Position numbers and translations under genes: made by a program. DNA of 64,000 nt from Elioraea tepidiphila DSM 17972 (GTDB lineage Bacteria > Pseudomonadota > Alphaproteobacteria > Acetobacterales > Acetobacteraceae), in the NCBI RefSeq assembly GCF_000378465.1, contig NZ_KB899910.1:186001-250000 (forward strand), given 5' to 3'. The notes beneath the pieces are model-generated. The model searched no databases. It was not told the origin of the DNA and worked only from the letters and a program-made list of their open reading frames with translations. How positions within the stretch are numbered: position 1 is the first letter of the stretch; every line of letters starts with the position of its first letter. Below are positions 16,882-25,534 of the stretch, piece after piece.

Positions 16882-17675
16882 CAGCCCTGGTCCCGCAGAT
16901 GCACGATGAGCCGCGCCCCCTGCTCGGCGAGCCAGGCGACCGCGCGTTCGCCGACCGCCGCATCGCCGCGGCGCGGGTCGCCGGCCAGCACGCCGTTCGG
17001 CGCGGCGATGTCGTATTCGATCGGCAGGCCGATCTCGATCTCCTCGAACCGCGCGGCGCCGAGGCCGGTGACCGCCATGCCCTGCACCGAGCCCGGCGGC
17101 ACCGGGTCCGGGATCATGTCCGGGCGGCAGAGCTGCGGGAACAGCGCCAGTGCGACCGACCAGACCGGGTCGGCGCCATGGCCGACCTTGCCCGCGGTAT
17201 CGCCACCGGTGAGCTTCGGCCAGGCGCCGTACAGCACGCGCCAGATGTAGAGCGAGGGGATGAGCGTGCCGTCGGCATGCTTCACCGCGAGTGTCGCCTC
17301 GTGGATCGCGTGCGTGTTGCCGCCATGGCCGTTGACGATGAGGATGCGATCGAGCCCGTGCGCGAGCAGACGCTCCAGCATCTCGCGGATCACCGCGAGC
17401 AGGGTCGCATGCGAGAGCGCGATCCCGCCGGGCACGGTGCCGAAATAGTCCTCGCCGCCGAAGGGCAGCACGGGCGCCACCAGCGCATCCGCGCCGAGGG
17501 CCACGGCGCGCTCGGCGATGCGCAGCGCGATCGCGTCCGCGAGCAGATAGTCGCCCATGGGCGCGTGCGGGCCCTGATCCTCCAGGCTGCCCATCGGCAG
17601 CAGGATGGTCGGGCGGTTCGCGAGCCGCGTCTTCGCCTCGCCCGAGGTGAGTTCGGCGAGCCTCAGTTTGGTCAT
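16881..17675 (-). CDS. Creatininase-family amidohydrolase
   Basis: This 264-residue metal-dependent amidohydrolase belongs to the creatininase/MftE superfamily. The metal-binding pattern is present: LPMGSLEDQGPHAPMGDYLLA (Glu, His and Asp ligands), PVLPFGGEDYFGT and the ILIVNGHGGNTHAIHEA motif. It overlaps the upstream M20 gene by 4 nt (ATGA) and the downstream reductase by 1 nt. Family members hydrolyse cyclic amides or formamides. The neighbouring tripartite transporter may feed this operon, but the substrate is unknown. Confidence 0.87.
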   Translation of the reverse strand: MTKLRLAELTSGEAKTRLANRPTILLPMGSLEDQGPHAPMGDYLLADAIALRIAERAVALGADALVAPVLPFGGEDYFGTVPGGIALSHATLLAVIREMLERLLAHGLDRILIVNGHGGNTHAIHEATLAVKHADGTLIPSLYIWRVLYGAWPKLTGGDTAGKVGHGADPVWSVALALFPQLCRPDMIPDPVPPGSVQGMAVTGLGAARFEEIEIGLPIEYDIAAPNGVLAGDPRRGDAAVGERAVAWLAEQGARLIVHLRDQG

Positions 17676-18856
17676 TGCAGGAGCTCCAATGCGGCGCGGG
17701 AGAGGGTGCGCACGCCGACGGCAATGCAGCCCTCATCAGGCTGGTAGTCGCTGTTGTGCAGCACGTCGGCTCGCCCGGGCGCGCCCGAGCCGATGCGCAG
17801 ATGCGCGCCCGGCGCACGCTCGGTGAAGCAGGCGAAATCCTCCGAGCCCATGCTCGGCGTGCCGGACGTCACCGCCGCCTCGCCCACCACCGCGCGCGCG
17901 GCCGTGAGCACCCGGTCGAGCACGCGGTCGTCGTTCACCAGCGGCGGCACCTTGCGCGCGTAGTCGAGCTCGCTGCGAAGCCGGAGCCCCGCCTCGACGC
18001 CGGCGAGCAGCCGCCGCATCCCCGCCTCCACCGCGTCGCGCGCCGCCGTGTCCATGGTGCGCACGGTGCCTTTCAGCGTGAGCTGGTCGGGGATGATGTT
18101 GCGCACCGTGCCGCCGCTGATCTGCCCGACCGTCACCACGGCAGGCGAGAGCGGGTTGATCTCGCGCGACACGAGCGTCTGGAGCTGGCCGATGAACAGG
18201 GCGGCACCAGCGATCGGGTCGATCGCCGCCTGGGGGTGGGCTGCGTGGCCGGAGCGGCCGTGGAAGACGATGTCGAACGCGTCCGAGGCCGCCTGGCACG
18301 CTCCGCGCACGTACTGGATCTGCCCGACCTTGCCCCAGGGCCAGTTGTGGAAGCCGAGGCACATGTCCACGCCCGGATCGTCCATCGCGCCGTCGGCGAT
18401 CATCGCCGGCGCGCCTTCGAGGATCTCCTCGGCGGGCTGGAAGATCAGCTTGATCCGCCCGGCGAGCGCCGGCGCGATCGATCTGAGCACGGCCGCGGCG
18501 CCGAGCAGCGTGACGGTGTGGATGTCATGCCCGCAGGCGTGCATCAGCCCCTCGCGCTCGGAGGCGAAGGGCAGCCCGGTCCGCTCGTGGATCGGCAGCG
18601 CGTCCATGTCGGCACGGATCAGCAGCGTGGGTCCGGGCCGTCCGCCCTCGATCAGCCCGACCACGCCCGTTCGGCCGACGCCGGTGCGGGCGGGAATGCC
18701 GAGCCGCGCCAGCTCCGCCGCCACCACGGCGGCGGTCTCGTGCTCCTCGAAGGCGAGCTCGGGGCGCTTGTGCAGCTCGCGCCGGAGCGCGATCAGCTGC
18801 GCCTCCAGCCGCGCCGTCTCGTCGCGGATCGCGGCGTCGGGATCATTGGCGGTCAT
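17672..18856 (-). CDS. M20 amidohydrolase (hippurate hydrolase-like)
   Basis: This 394-residue peptidase M20D/amidohydrolase resembles HipO and N-acyl amino acid hydrolases. Metal ligands and catalytic residues are visible in LIRADMDALP, MHACGHDIHTVTLLGAA, FQPAEEILEGA, GFHNWPWGKVG and the late GSEDFACFTERAPG. The dimerisation lid domain occupies about residues 185-300. It is the first gene of a three-gene operon with tight overlaps, and it diverges from tctC, so import of an N-acylated compound followed by deacylation is a reasonable inference. Confidence 0.9.
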   Translation of the reverse strand: MTANDPDAAIRDETARLEAQLIALRRELHKRPELAFEEHETAAVVAAELARLGIPARTGVGRTGVVGLIEGGRPGPTLLIRADMDALPIHERTGLPFASEREGLMHACGHDIHTVTLLGAAAVLRSIAPALAGRIKLIFQPAEEILEGAPAMIADGAMDDPGVDMCLGFHNWPWGKVGQIQYVRGACQAASDAFDIVFHGRSGHAAHPQAAIDPIAGAALFIGQLQTLVSREINPLSPAVVTVGQISGGTVRNIIPDQLTLKGTVRTMDTAARDAVEAGMRRLLAGVEAGLRLRSELDYARKVPPLVNDDRVLDRVLTAARAVVGEAAVTSGTPSMGSEDFACFTERAPGAHLRIGSGAPGRADVLHNSDYQPDEGCIAVGVRTLSRAALELLQ

Positions 18857-18992
18857 GCGGGACGTCCTGGCTCGCGGAAGCCGCGATCATGCGGCGCAGC
18901 CTACCACCCCGCAAGCCGCGTCGGCCGCCCTTGCCGGGTCTTCCGGGCGCGTGCGATAGACGAATGCAAAGGAAAGCGACGGGGAAACGCTC

Positions 18993-19976
18993 ATGTCGGA
19001 ACGGATCAGGCTCGCACGACGAACGGTCCTCACGGGCCTCGGCGCAGCACTGGCCGCGCCGGCGACGCTGCGGGCGCAGTCCTGGCCGACCGGCCCGATC
19101 CGCCTGATCGTCCCCTTCGCGCCCGGCGGCACGACCGATGTCATGGCCCGGCTTGTCGGCGACCGGCTCGGTCCGCGGCTGGGCCAGCCGGTGATCGCCG
19201 AGAACCGCGCGGGCGCGGGCGCCACGGTCGGCAGCACCATCGCCGCGCAGGCCGCGCCCGACGGCCAGACGCTGGTGATGAGCAACATCGCCAGCCACGG
19301 CATCGCCCCGACGCTCTATCGCAACATCCGCTACGACGCGATGCGGGACTTCGTGCACATCGCGCTGGTCACCCGCAACCCGAGCGCCATGGTCTGCAAT
19401 CCGGGCTTCGCGGCGCGCAGCCTCGCCGACGTGGTGCGGATCGCCAAGGAGAAGCCCGGCAGCCTCGACTTCGCGACCTCCGGCGCAGGCTCGTCGAATC
19501 ATCTGCTCGGGCTGCGCTTTGCGATGGCGGCGGGGATCACGCTGAACCACGTGCCCTACCGGGGCGCCGGGCCGGCGATGACCGACACGATCGCCGGGGT
19601 GGTGCCGATCATGTTCGACGGCCTGCCCTCGGCCTCCGGCCATATCCGCGCCGAGCGCGTGCGCCTGCTCGCGACCAGCGGCGCCGAGCGCAGCCCCGCC
19701 TTCCCGGATGCGCCCACCTTCAAGGAGTCCGGCTTCGATGTCGTCTCCTACCAGTGGTTCGGCATCTCGGCGCCGGCCGGCACGCCCGCCGCGATCGTCG
19801 ACCGGCTCAACCGGGAGATCCGGGAGATCCTGAAGGACCCCGAGGTGGTGGCACGGTTCGACCAGCTCGGTGGCGGCATCGTCGACATGACACCGGAGCA
19901 GTACAGCGCCTTCGTCGCCGAGGAGATCGCCGTCTGGGCGCCGGTGGTGCGGGCCTCCGGGGCGACGGTCGAGTAG
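18993..19976 (+). CDS. Tripartite tricarboxylate transporter substrate-binding protein (Bug family)
   Basis: This 327-residue periplasmic binding protein of the TctC/Bug type starts with a twin-arginine-like signal (RLARRTVLTGLGAALAAP, cleavage after LRAQ). The mature protein opens with WPTGPIRLIVPFAPGGTTDVMAR, the Bug carboxylate-binding signature, and later has DFATSGAGSSNHL and VPYRGAGPAMTD. It is the first gene of the tctC-tctB-tctA set. Bug ligands are usually carboxylates, amino acids or nicotinate-like acids. Confidence 0.92.
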   Translation: MSERIRLARRTVLTGLGAALAAPATLRAQSWPTGPIRLIVPFAPGGTTDVMARLVGDRLGPRLGQPVIAENRAGAGATVGSTIAAQAAPDGQTLVMSNIASHGIAPTLYRNIRYDAMRDFVHIALVTRNPSAMVCNPGFAARSLADVVRIAKEKPGSLDFATSGAGSSNHLLGLRFAMAAGITLNHVPYRGAGPAMTDTIAGVVPIMFDGLPSASGHIRAERVRLLATSGAERSPAFPDAPTFKESGFDVVSYQWFGISAPAGTPAAIVDRLNREIREILKDPEVVARFDQLGGGIVDMTPEQYSAFVAEEIAVWAPVVRASGATVE

Positions 19977-20090
19977 CGGTGGTTCGTTACGCACACCACA
20001 TCCCCGTTCCGCCTGTCGCGAAGTTGATCTAGGCTCCGGTCCGGGAGGTTCTCGTCGCCGCGGTGCCGGGCCGCGTGGGGGGACCGGTGG

Positions 20091-20546
20091 ATGCGGCTCA
20101 GGCCTGACGCGCAGGACATCTTTGCCGGCGTGATGTTCATCGCCTTCGCGGGCGTCATGCTCTACCTCAATTTCGAATCGCACCCGATCGGCACAGCGCG
20201 CCGGATGGGCTCCGGCTACATGCCGATGCTCACCTTCGGCATCCTGGCCGCCCTTGGTGTCGCGATCCTGATCAGCGGGCTGTTCACCGGCCCCGAGCCG
20301 ATCGGGCGCTTCGCGTGGCGCGACATGGGGCTGATCCTGCTGGCATTGACCGTCTATGGCCTCACGGTCGAGCGGCTCGGCTTCGTCATCTCGCTGGCCC
20401 TCTGCATCGGCATCGCCTCGCTCGCGGAGAAGGTGTGGAAGCCCCTGCGCGTGCTCGGGCTGATCGCGTTCATGCTGGCGCTGTGTTGGGTACTGTTCAT
20501 CTGGTACCTCGACATCCGCATCCCCGTCTTCCCCTGGTCGCGCTGA
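20091..20546 (+). CDS. Tripartite tricarboxylate transporter small membrane subunit TctB
   Basis: This 151-residue protein has four hydrophobic segments. The conserved early block is DIFAGVMFIAFAGVMLYLNF, then IGTARRMGSGYMPMLTFGILAALG with the glycine-rich TctB signature. It sits between the binding protein and TctA, 114 nt after tctC and 8 nt before tctA, as in typical TTT transporters. It stabilises the large TctA channel. Confidence 0.9.
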   Translation: MRLRPDAQDIFAGVMFIAFAGVMLYLNFESHPIGTARRMGSGYMPMLTFGILAALGVAILISGLFTGPEPIGRFAWRDMGLILLALTVYGLTVERLGFVISLALCIGIASLAEKVWKPLRVLGLIAFMLALCWVLFIWYLDIRIPVFPWSR

Positions 20547-20554
20547 GGTCGGCG

Positions 20555-22051
20555 ATGCTCGAGAATCTGCTCTACGGCTTCACCGTCGCGGCGACGTTCC
20601 AGAACCTCTCCGCCTGCTTCATCGGCGCGCTGCTCGGCACCGCGATCGGCGTGCTGCCGGGGATCGGCCCCGTGGCGACGATCTCGCTCCTGCTGCCGCT
20701 CACCTTCGGCATGCCGCCGACCACGGCGATCATCATGCTCGCCGGCATCTATTACGGCGCGCAGTATGGCGGTTCGACCACCTCGATCCTGATGAACCTG
20801 CCCGGCGAGGTGAGCTCGGTCATCACCACGCTCGACGGCTACCAGATGGCGAAGAACGGCCAGGCAGGACCCGCCCTGGCGGTGGCCGCGATCGGCTCCT
20901 TCATCGCCGGCTGCACCGCGACCATCCTGGTCGCCGCGCTCGGGCCGCTGCTGACCGCGGTCGCCCTCTCCTTCGGTCCGGCCGACTACTTCTCGCTGAT
21001 GCTGCTCGGGCTGATCGTCTCGGCGGTGCTGAGCGAAGGCAACGTGGTCAAGTCGATCGGCATGATGGTGGCGGGCGTCGGGTTGGGTCTCGTCGGCACC
21101 GACGTGCAGACCGGCCAGCAGCGCTTCACCTTCGACATCCCCGAACTCTCGGACGGGATCGGCTTCGCGCCGATGGCGATGGGCATGTTCGGCATCGCCG
21201 AGATCATCCGCAATCTCGAGATGCCCGAGGTGCGCGAGGCGCTGAAGACCAGGATCAGCCGGCTGTGGCTCACCAGGGATGAGTGGAAGCGGGTCGCGGC
21301 ACCGATCGCGCGCGGCACCACGCTCGGCTCGATCGTCGGCATCCTGCCGGGCGGCGGCGCGGCGCTGTCCTCGATGGGCGCCTACACGCTGGAGCGGCGG
21401 ATCAGCCGCAACAAGCACCTGTTCGGCAAGGGCGCGATCGAAGGCGTGGCCGCGCCGGAGAGCGCCAACAACGCCGCCGCGCAGACCTCCTTCATCCCGC
21501 TGCTCACCCTCGGCATCCCCGCCAATGCCGTGATGGCGTTGATGGTCGGCGCGCTGATCATCCAGGGCATCCAGCCCGGGCCGCGCATGATCGAGGCCCA
21601 GCCCGACCTGTTCTGGGGCCTGATCGCCTCGATGTGGCTCGGCAACCTGATGCTCGTGATCATCAACCTGCCGATGATCGGGATGTGGGTGCGGCTGTTG
21701 AAGGTCCCGTACGACCTGATGTACCCGGCGATCCTGATCTTCTGCGCGATCGGCGTGTACAGCCTCAACAACAACAGCTTCGACGTCTATGTCACGGTCG
21801 TGTTCGGCTTCCTCGGCTACCTGTTCAGCAAGATCGGCTGTCCGCCGGCGCCGATGCTCATCGGCTTCGTGCTCGGCCCGATGATGGAGGAGCATCTGCG
21901 GCGCGCCATGCTGCTCTCGCGCGGCAACCCGATGGTGTTCATCGAGCGCCCGATCAGCGCCTCGCTGCTGGCCCTCGCCGTGATCGCCGTGGTGGCGATG
22001 GCGCTGCCCTCGATCCGCAAGGGCAAGGACGAGGCGCTCGCCGGCGGATGA
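20555..22051 (+). CDS. Tripartite tricarboxylate transporter large permease TctA
   Basis: This 498-residue integral membrane permease has about 12 transmembrane segments. The duplicated TctA signatures are clear: GTAIGVLPGIGPVATISLLLP in the first half, and GSIVGILPGGGAALSSMGAY plus APESANNAAAQTSFIPLLTLGIP in the second. The ATG at 20555 is chosen because the first transmembrane segment follows directly; the frame is open upstream inside tctB but that part is a shadow. The stop overlaps the start of the DUF2848 gene as ATGA. Confidence 0.94.
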   Translation: MLENLLYGFTVAATFQNLSACFIGALLGTAIGVLPGIGPVATISLLLPLTFGMPPTTAIIMLAGIYYGAQYGGSTTSILMNLPGEVSSVITTLDGYQMAKNGQAGPALAVAAIGSFIAGCTATILVAALGPLLTAVALSFGPADYFSLMLLGLIVSAVLSEGNVVKSIGMMVAGVGLGLVGTDVQTGQQRFTFDIPELSDGIGFAPMAMGMFGIAEIIRNLEMPEVREALKTRISRLWLTRDEWKRVAAPIARGTTLGSIVGILPGGGAALSSMGAYTLERRISRNKHLFGKGAIEGVAAPESANNAAAQTSFIPLLTLGIPANAVMALMVGALIIQGIQPGPRMIEAQPDLFWGLIASMWLGNLMLVIINLPMIGMWVRLLKVPYDLMYPAILIFCAIGVYSLNNNSFDVYVTVVFGFLGYLFSKIGCPPAPMLIGFVLGPMMEEHLRRAMLLSRGNPMVFIERPISASLLALAVIAVVAMALPSIRKGKDEALAGG

Positions 22052-22734
22052 GAGAGCCGATCGGATTCCGCTGCGTCACCGCCGCCGGCATCCACCAGGT
22101 CGCATTCAGGCCTCGTGACCTGGTGATCGCCGGCCTCACCGGACGCGACCAGGCGGCCGTGCAGCACCATGTGGGGGAACTCCGCGCGATCGGCGTGACG
22201 CCGCCGCCGAGCATTCCCGCGTTCTTCCGCAACGGCACCGATCTGCTGACCACGGCCTCTGCGGTCGAGGTGCTCGGCCCCGACAGCTCGGGCGAGGTCG
22301 AGTTCGTGCTCGTCAGCATGGCGGATGGGCTCTGGGTCGGCGTCGGCTCCGATCACACCGACCGCCGGGTCGAGGCCTATGCGATCGACGTCTCGAAGCA
22401 GCTCTGTCCCAAGGTGATGGCGCCGCTGCTGTGGCGCTTCGCCGACGTCGCCCCGCACTGGGACCAGCTGGTCCTGCGCGCCTGGATCGAGGAGGCGGGC
22501 CGGCTGACGCTCTACCAGCAGGGGACGGCGGCCGCGCTGCGCCCGCCTGAACCCCTGATCGCGGCCTGGACCGGCGGCGCGCCCCTGCCCGAGGGCACGG
22601 TGATGTTCGGCGGCACCTTCGCCGCGATCGGCGGCATCCGGCCGAGCGTACGGTTCGAGTTCGAGCTGGAGGACCCGATCCTGCGCCGCGTGATCCGGCA
22701 CGGCTACACGGTGCGGAGCCTGCCGCTCACCTGA
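22048..22734 (+). CDS. DUF2848 family protein
   Basis: This 228-residue protein matches the DUF2848 family, which has a fumarylacetoacetase-like fold. Conserved blocks include DLVIAGLTGRDQAAVQHH, SSGEVEFVLV, WVGVGSDHTDRRVEAYAI and SKQLCPKVMAP. The Asp/His/Asp of GSDHTDR suggests a metal site. Its ATG overlaps the tctA stop, so it is translationally coupled to a carboxylate importer and may hydrolyse or hydrate the imported compound. No biochemical function is established that I know of. Confidence 0.85.
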   Translation: MREPIGFRCVTAAGIHQVAFRPRDLVIAGLTGRDQAAVQHHVGELRAIGVTPPPSIPAFFRNGTDLLTTASAVEVLGPDSSGEVEFVLVSMADGLWVGVGSDHTDRRVEAYAIDVSKQLCPKVMAPLLWRFADVAPHWDQLVLRAWIEEAGRLTLYQQGTAAALRPPEPLIAAWTGGAPLPEGTVMFGGTFAAIGGIRPSVRFEFELEDPILRRVIRHGYTVRSLPLT

Positions 22735-23227
22735 CCGGCAGCAGGATCCGCTGCATCAGCACGAGATCGAGCCAGCGGTCGAATTTCCGCCCGACCTCCG
22801 GCATCAAGCCGACACGCACGAAGCCGAAGCGCTCGTGCAGGGCGAGCGAGGCGGCATTGCCCGCCTCGATCCCGGCGACCATCACGTGCAGACCCGCCGC
22901 CTCGGCCCGCGCGATCAGCCCGCCGAGCAGCCCGGCACCATGGCCGCGACGTTGCGCGTCGCGCGCGACATAGAGCCCGTGCTCCACCGTCTGCGCGTAG
23001 CCGTCGAAGGCGCGGAACGGCCCATAGCTCGCGAAGCCGCGCACGCTCCCCGCCTCCTCCGCCACCAGCACGGGAAACCCGGCCGCGCGCCGTTCGGCGA
23101 ACCAGGCGCGCCGCGCCTCGAGCGTGGTCGGGCGGATGTTCCAGTTCGCCGTGGTCGTCTGGATCGCGTCGTTGGTGATGGCGAGGATGGCCGGCAGGTC
23201 GGCCTCGGTCGCGTCGCGGATCGGCAT
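22727..23227 (-). CDS. GNAT acetyltransferase, phosphinothricin acetyltransferase-like
   Basis: This 166-residue protein follows the Pat/Bar/MddA layout: MPIRDATEADLPAILAITND at the start, TTTANWNIRPTTLEARRAWF in the middle, FDGYAQTVEHGLYVARDAQ, RRGHGAGLLGGLIARAE as the acetyl-CoA loop, and SLALHERFGFVRVGLMPEVG at the end. Such enzymes acetylate phosphinothricin or methionine derivatives. The ATG at 23227 coincides with the family start. It overlaps the end of the DUF2848 gene tail to tail by 8 nt and diverges from the MFS gene. Confidence 0.9.
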   Translation of the reverse strand: MPIRDATEADLPAILAITNDAIQTTTANWNIRPTTLEARRAWFAERRAAGFPVLVAEEAGSVRGFASYGPFRAFDGYAQTVEHGLYVARDAQRRGHGAGLLGGLIARAEAAGLHVMVAGIEAGNAASLALHERFGFVRVGLMPEVGRKFDRWLDLVLMQRILLPVR

Positions 23228-23286
23228 GGCTGCGTTTCGGTCCAGGGCGAGGAAGGGCGGCGCCGTTCCATGCCATCGTCGCCGGC

Positions 23287-24549
23287 GTGACGCGAGACCC
23301 GAAGGACACATCCAGCCTTGCGCCCGGCGCAGTCGCGCGGCTGATCGCGGCACTGACGGCGCTGACCGCGATGAGCAACTTCCACCGCGCCAATCTCGGC
23401 GCCCTCGCCCCGGAACTCGCGCGCGACCTGTCCCTGTCGCCGGACGCGCTCGGCCTGGCCAATGGCGCGTTCTTCCTCACGCTCGGCCTGATGCAGATCC
23501 CGGTCGGGCTGATGTTCGACCGCATCGGGCCGCGCCGGACCGTCGCACTGCTCGGCGTGCCGGCGGTCGCGGGCGCCGCGCTGCAGGCCGTGGCGGTCGA
23601 TCCGCGCAGCCTGATCGGCGCGCGGCTCCTGCTCGGGGCCGGCTGCGGGGCAAGCTTCATGGCCTCCATCGTGCTGTGCGCGCGCTGGTTCGGCCCGGCA
23701 CGGCTCGCGACCACCGCCAGCCGGGTGTTCGCCTTCAGCCAGATCGGCAGCCTCGCCGCCGGCACGCCGCTCGCCGCCGGCGCGGCGGTGATCGGCTGGC
23801 GCGGCATGTTCGCGACCTCGGCCGCGCTGACCGCCCTCGTCACCCTCGCCTTCCACCGGGCAGTCACGGACGATCCGCCCGGCCGCGAGACCGCGCCCCG
23901 GCCGCGCGAGCGCCTGACCGCGGTGCTGTCCGGGCTGCTCGCGGTCTGGCGAACGAAGGGGCTCTGGCCGGTGTTGGCCATGCACACCTTCATCTACGCC
24001 AGTGCGGCGGTGGTGCTGACGCTCTGGGCGGGGCCGTATCTGGCCGATGTGCACGCGCTCGCGCCGGTCGCGCGCGGCCACGTGATCCTGGCGATGGCCG
24101 CGGCGCAGGCCGCGGGCACGCTGGTGGTGGGTCCGCTCGACCTCAGGCTGAACACACGCAAATGGATCGTCGTGCCCGGGGCCTGCGCCACGATCTCGAC
24201 CCTGCTGGCGCTTGCCGCCTTCGGCCACCGCTCGACCGCGCTGGCCATCGGGCTGCTGGTGCTGCTCTGCCTGGTCACGAGCTACAGCGTCGTCACGGTC
24301 GCGCACGGCCGCAGCCTGTTCCCCGACGCGCTCGCCGGACGGGGCGTGACCACGGTGAACCTGTTCCAGCTGATCGGCTCGACCACGCTGCCGGTGCTGG
24401 CCGGCCATGTCGTCGGCGGCTTTCCCGCGGCGCAAGGCGTCCGCCCGCCGGCCGCCTATGCGGCGGCGTTCATCGCGGTCGCCGCCTGCCTCGGTTCCGG
24501 GCTGCTGATCTACCTGCTGTTCGCGCGCGACTCCCGCCCGCGCGGCTGA
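23287..24549 (+). CDS. MFS transporter
   Basis: This 420-residue major facilitator protein with 12 predicted membrane helices starts at GTG 23287. GLMFDRIGPRRTVAL is the motif A loop, and SFMASIVLCARWFGPARLA follows in helix 4-5. The second half retains DLRLNTRKWIV as the equivalent loop. It diverges from a Pat-like acetyltransferase gene and resembles the MFS protein at 10168-11337. The substrate is unknown. Confidence 0.87.
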   Translation: MTRDPKDTSSLAPGAVARLIAALTALTAMSNFHRANLGALAPELARDLSLSPDALGLANGAFFLTLGLMQIPVGLMFDRIGPRRTVALLGVPAVAGAALQAVAVDPRSLIGARLLLGAGCGASFMASIVLCARWFGPARLATTASRVFAFSQIGSLAAGTPLAAGAAVIGWRGMFATSAALTALVTLAFHRAVTDDPPGRETAPRPRERLTAVLSGLLAVWRTKGLWPVLAMHTFIYASAAVVLTLWAGPYLADVHALAPVARGHVILAMAAAQAAGTLVVGPLDLRLNTRKWIVVPGACATISTLLALAAFGHRSTALAIGLLVLLCLVTSYSVVTVAHGRSLFPDALAGRGVTTVNLFQLIGSTTLPVLAGHVVGGFPAAQGVRPPAAYAAAFIAVAACLGSGLLIYLLFARDSRPRG

Positions 24550-24552
24550 GGC

Positions 24553-25320
24553 TCACGCGATCAGCGCGGCGAGCCCGACCACGAAGAGGACGCCATAAGC
24601 GACGGTGCGGAACTGCTTCGCGCCGATCCGCCCGAACAGCGCGGCGCCGATGCGCACGAACACGAGCAGCCAGGGCGTCAGCACCGCCACCTTGACCAGC
24701 ACGTCGAGGGTGAACAGGCCGGTCACGAAGGGCGGGATCAGCGAGACGAGCCCCAGCACGGCGAAGAACAGGATCAGGTTGGCCCGATGCTCCTTCGCCG
24801 CCTCGTTGCCGGCGAGCAGATAGAGAATGACGGGCGGCCCGCTCATCCCCGTCGCCCCCTTCAGCACGCCGGCGGTCGCGCCGACGGCGAGATTGAGCGG
24901 CAGCGGTCGCGCCCCCTGGTAGCGCCAGCCCGATGCCAGCAGGGCGCCGAACAGCAGCACCAGCGCGCCGATCGCGCGCGTCAGCGTCTCGGGCTCGATC
25001 AGGAACAGGATCCAGGTGCCGACCGGCACCAGCAGGCAGCCTGCCAGCGTGATCGGGATGGTGACGCGGCGATTGACGTCCTTCCAGGCGCCGAACAGCA
25101 GCTGGCTGCCGATCAGCGCCTCCATCAGCAGCATGGTCGGCACGCCGACCGCCGGTCCCCAGAGCACGCTGAAGGTCGGCGCCAGCGTGATCGCGGTCCC
25201 GAATCCGGCGAAGCCGCGCATCACGCCGGCGATCGCGGTGACGACGGCGGCGATCGCCAGCCGCCAGTCGAACACGGCGGCGAAGGCCGCCCCCCACCCG
25301 GCCTCCATCGCCCCGCTCAC
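24553..25320 (-). CDS. TauE/SafE family sulfite/organosulfur exporter-like permease
   Basis: This 255-residue membrane protein has about eight hydrophobic segments and the duplicated TauE pattern: AGVMRGFAGFGTAITLAPTF in the first half and GATAGVLKGATGMSGPPVILY in the second. Family members export sulfite, sulfoacetate or other small anions. An alternative start at MEAG (25308) is equally good. The first codons overlap the DUF3553 gene by 4 nt, so the two are translationally coupled. Confidence 0.88.
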   Translation of the reverse strand: MSGAMEAGWGAAFAAVFDWRLAIAAVVTAIAGVMRGFAGFGTAITLAPTFSVLWGPAVGVPTMLLMEALIGSQLLFGAWKDVNRRVTIPITLAGCLLVPVGTWILFLIEPETLTRAIGALVLLFGALLASGWRYQGARPLPLNLAVGATAGVLKGATGMSGPPVILYLLAGNEAAKEHRANLILFFAVLGLVSLIPPFVTGLFTLDVLVKVAVLTPWLLVFVRIGAALFGRIGAKQFRTVAYGVLFVVGLAALIA

Positions 25321-25502
25321 CAGATCGCGCCGCGCTCGGTCTCGACCGGCTCCAGCGTGACGACGGCGATGTTCACCAGGAGTTTGCCCGCGTGCTCGAA
25401 GTTCACGGTCACCCGGCTGCCGACCACCGACTGCACCTGGCCCTCCCCCCAGTCGGGCCGGTTCGGATTGCGCACGCGCAGGCCGGGATAGAGCGGAGTC
25501 AT
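25317..25502 (-). CDS. DUF3553 family small protein
   Basis: This 61-residue protein forms a small SH3-like beta barrel, with PGLRVRNPNRPDWGEGQVQS, VTVNFEHAGKLLVN and VTLEPVE strands. DUF3553-like modules also occur at the C-terminus of UvrD/PcrA-type helicases and of CarD-like proteins, where they bind nucleic acid or RNA polymerase. Here it is free-standing. Its stop overlaps the TauE-like gene start by 4 nt, and it follows the HtpX-like gene by 32 nt on the same strand. Confidence 0.8.
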   Translation of the reverse strand: MTPLYPGLRVRNPNRPDWGEGQVQSVVGSRVTVNFEHAGKLLVNIAVVTLEPVETERGAIW

Positions 25503-25534
25503 GGCGCGACGATAGCCCCGCGGCGATGCCGCGC

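Noticed and set aside
16881-17817. In-frame extension that would fuse the PanE-like gene to upstream sequence
   Set aside because: The upstream part is a shadow of the creatininase gene. The Rossmann start MRIAVFGAGAIGG at 16881 marks the true N-terminus.
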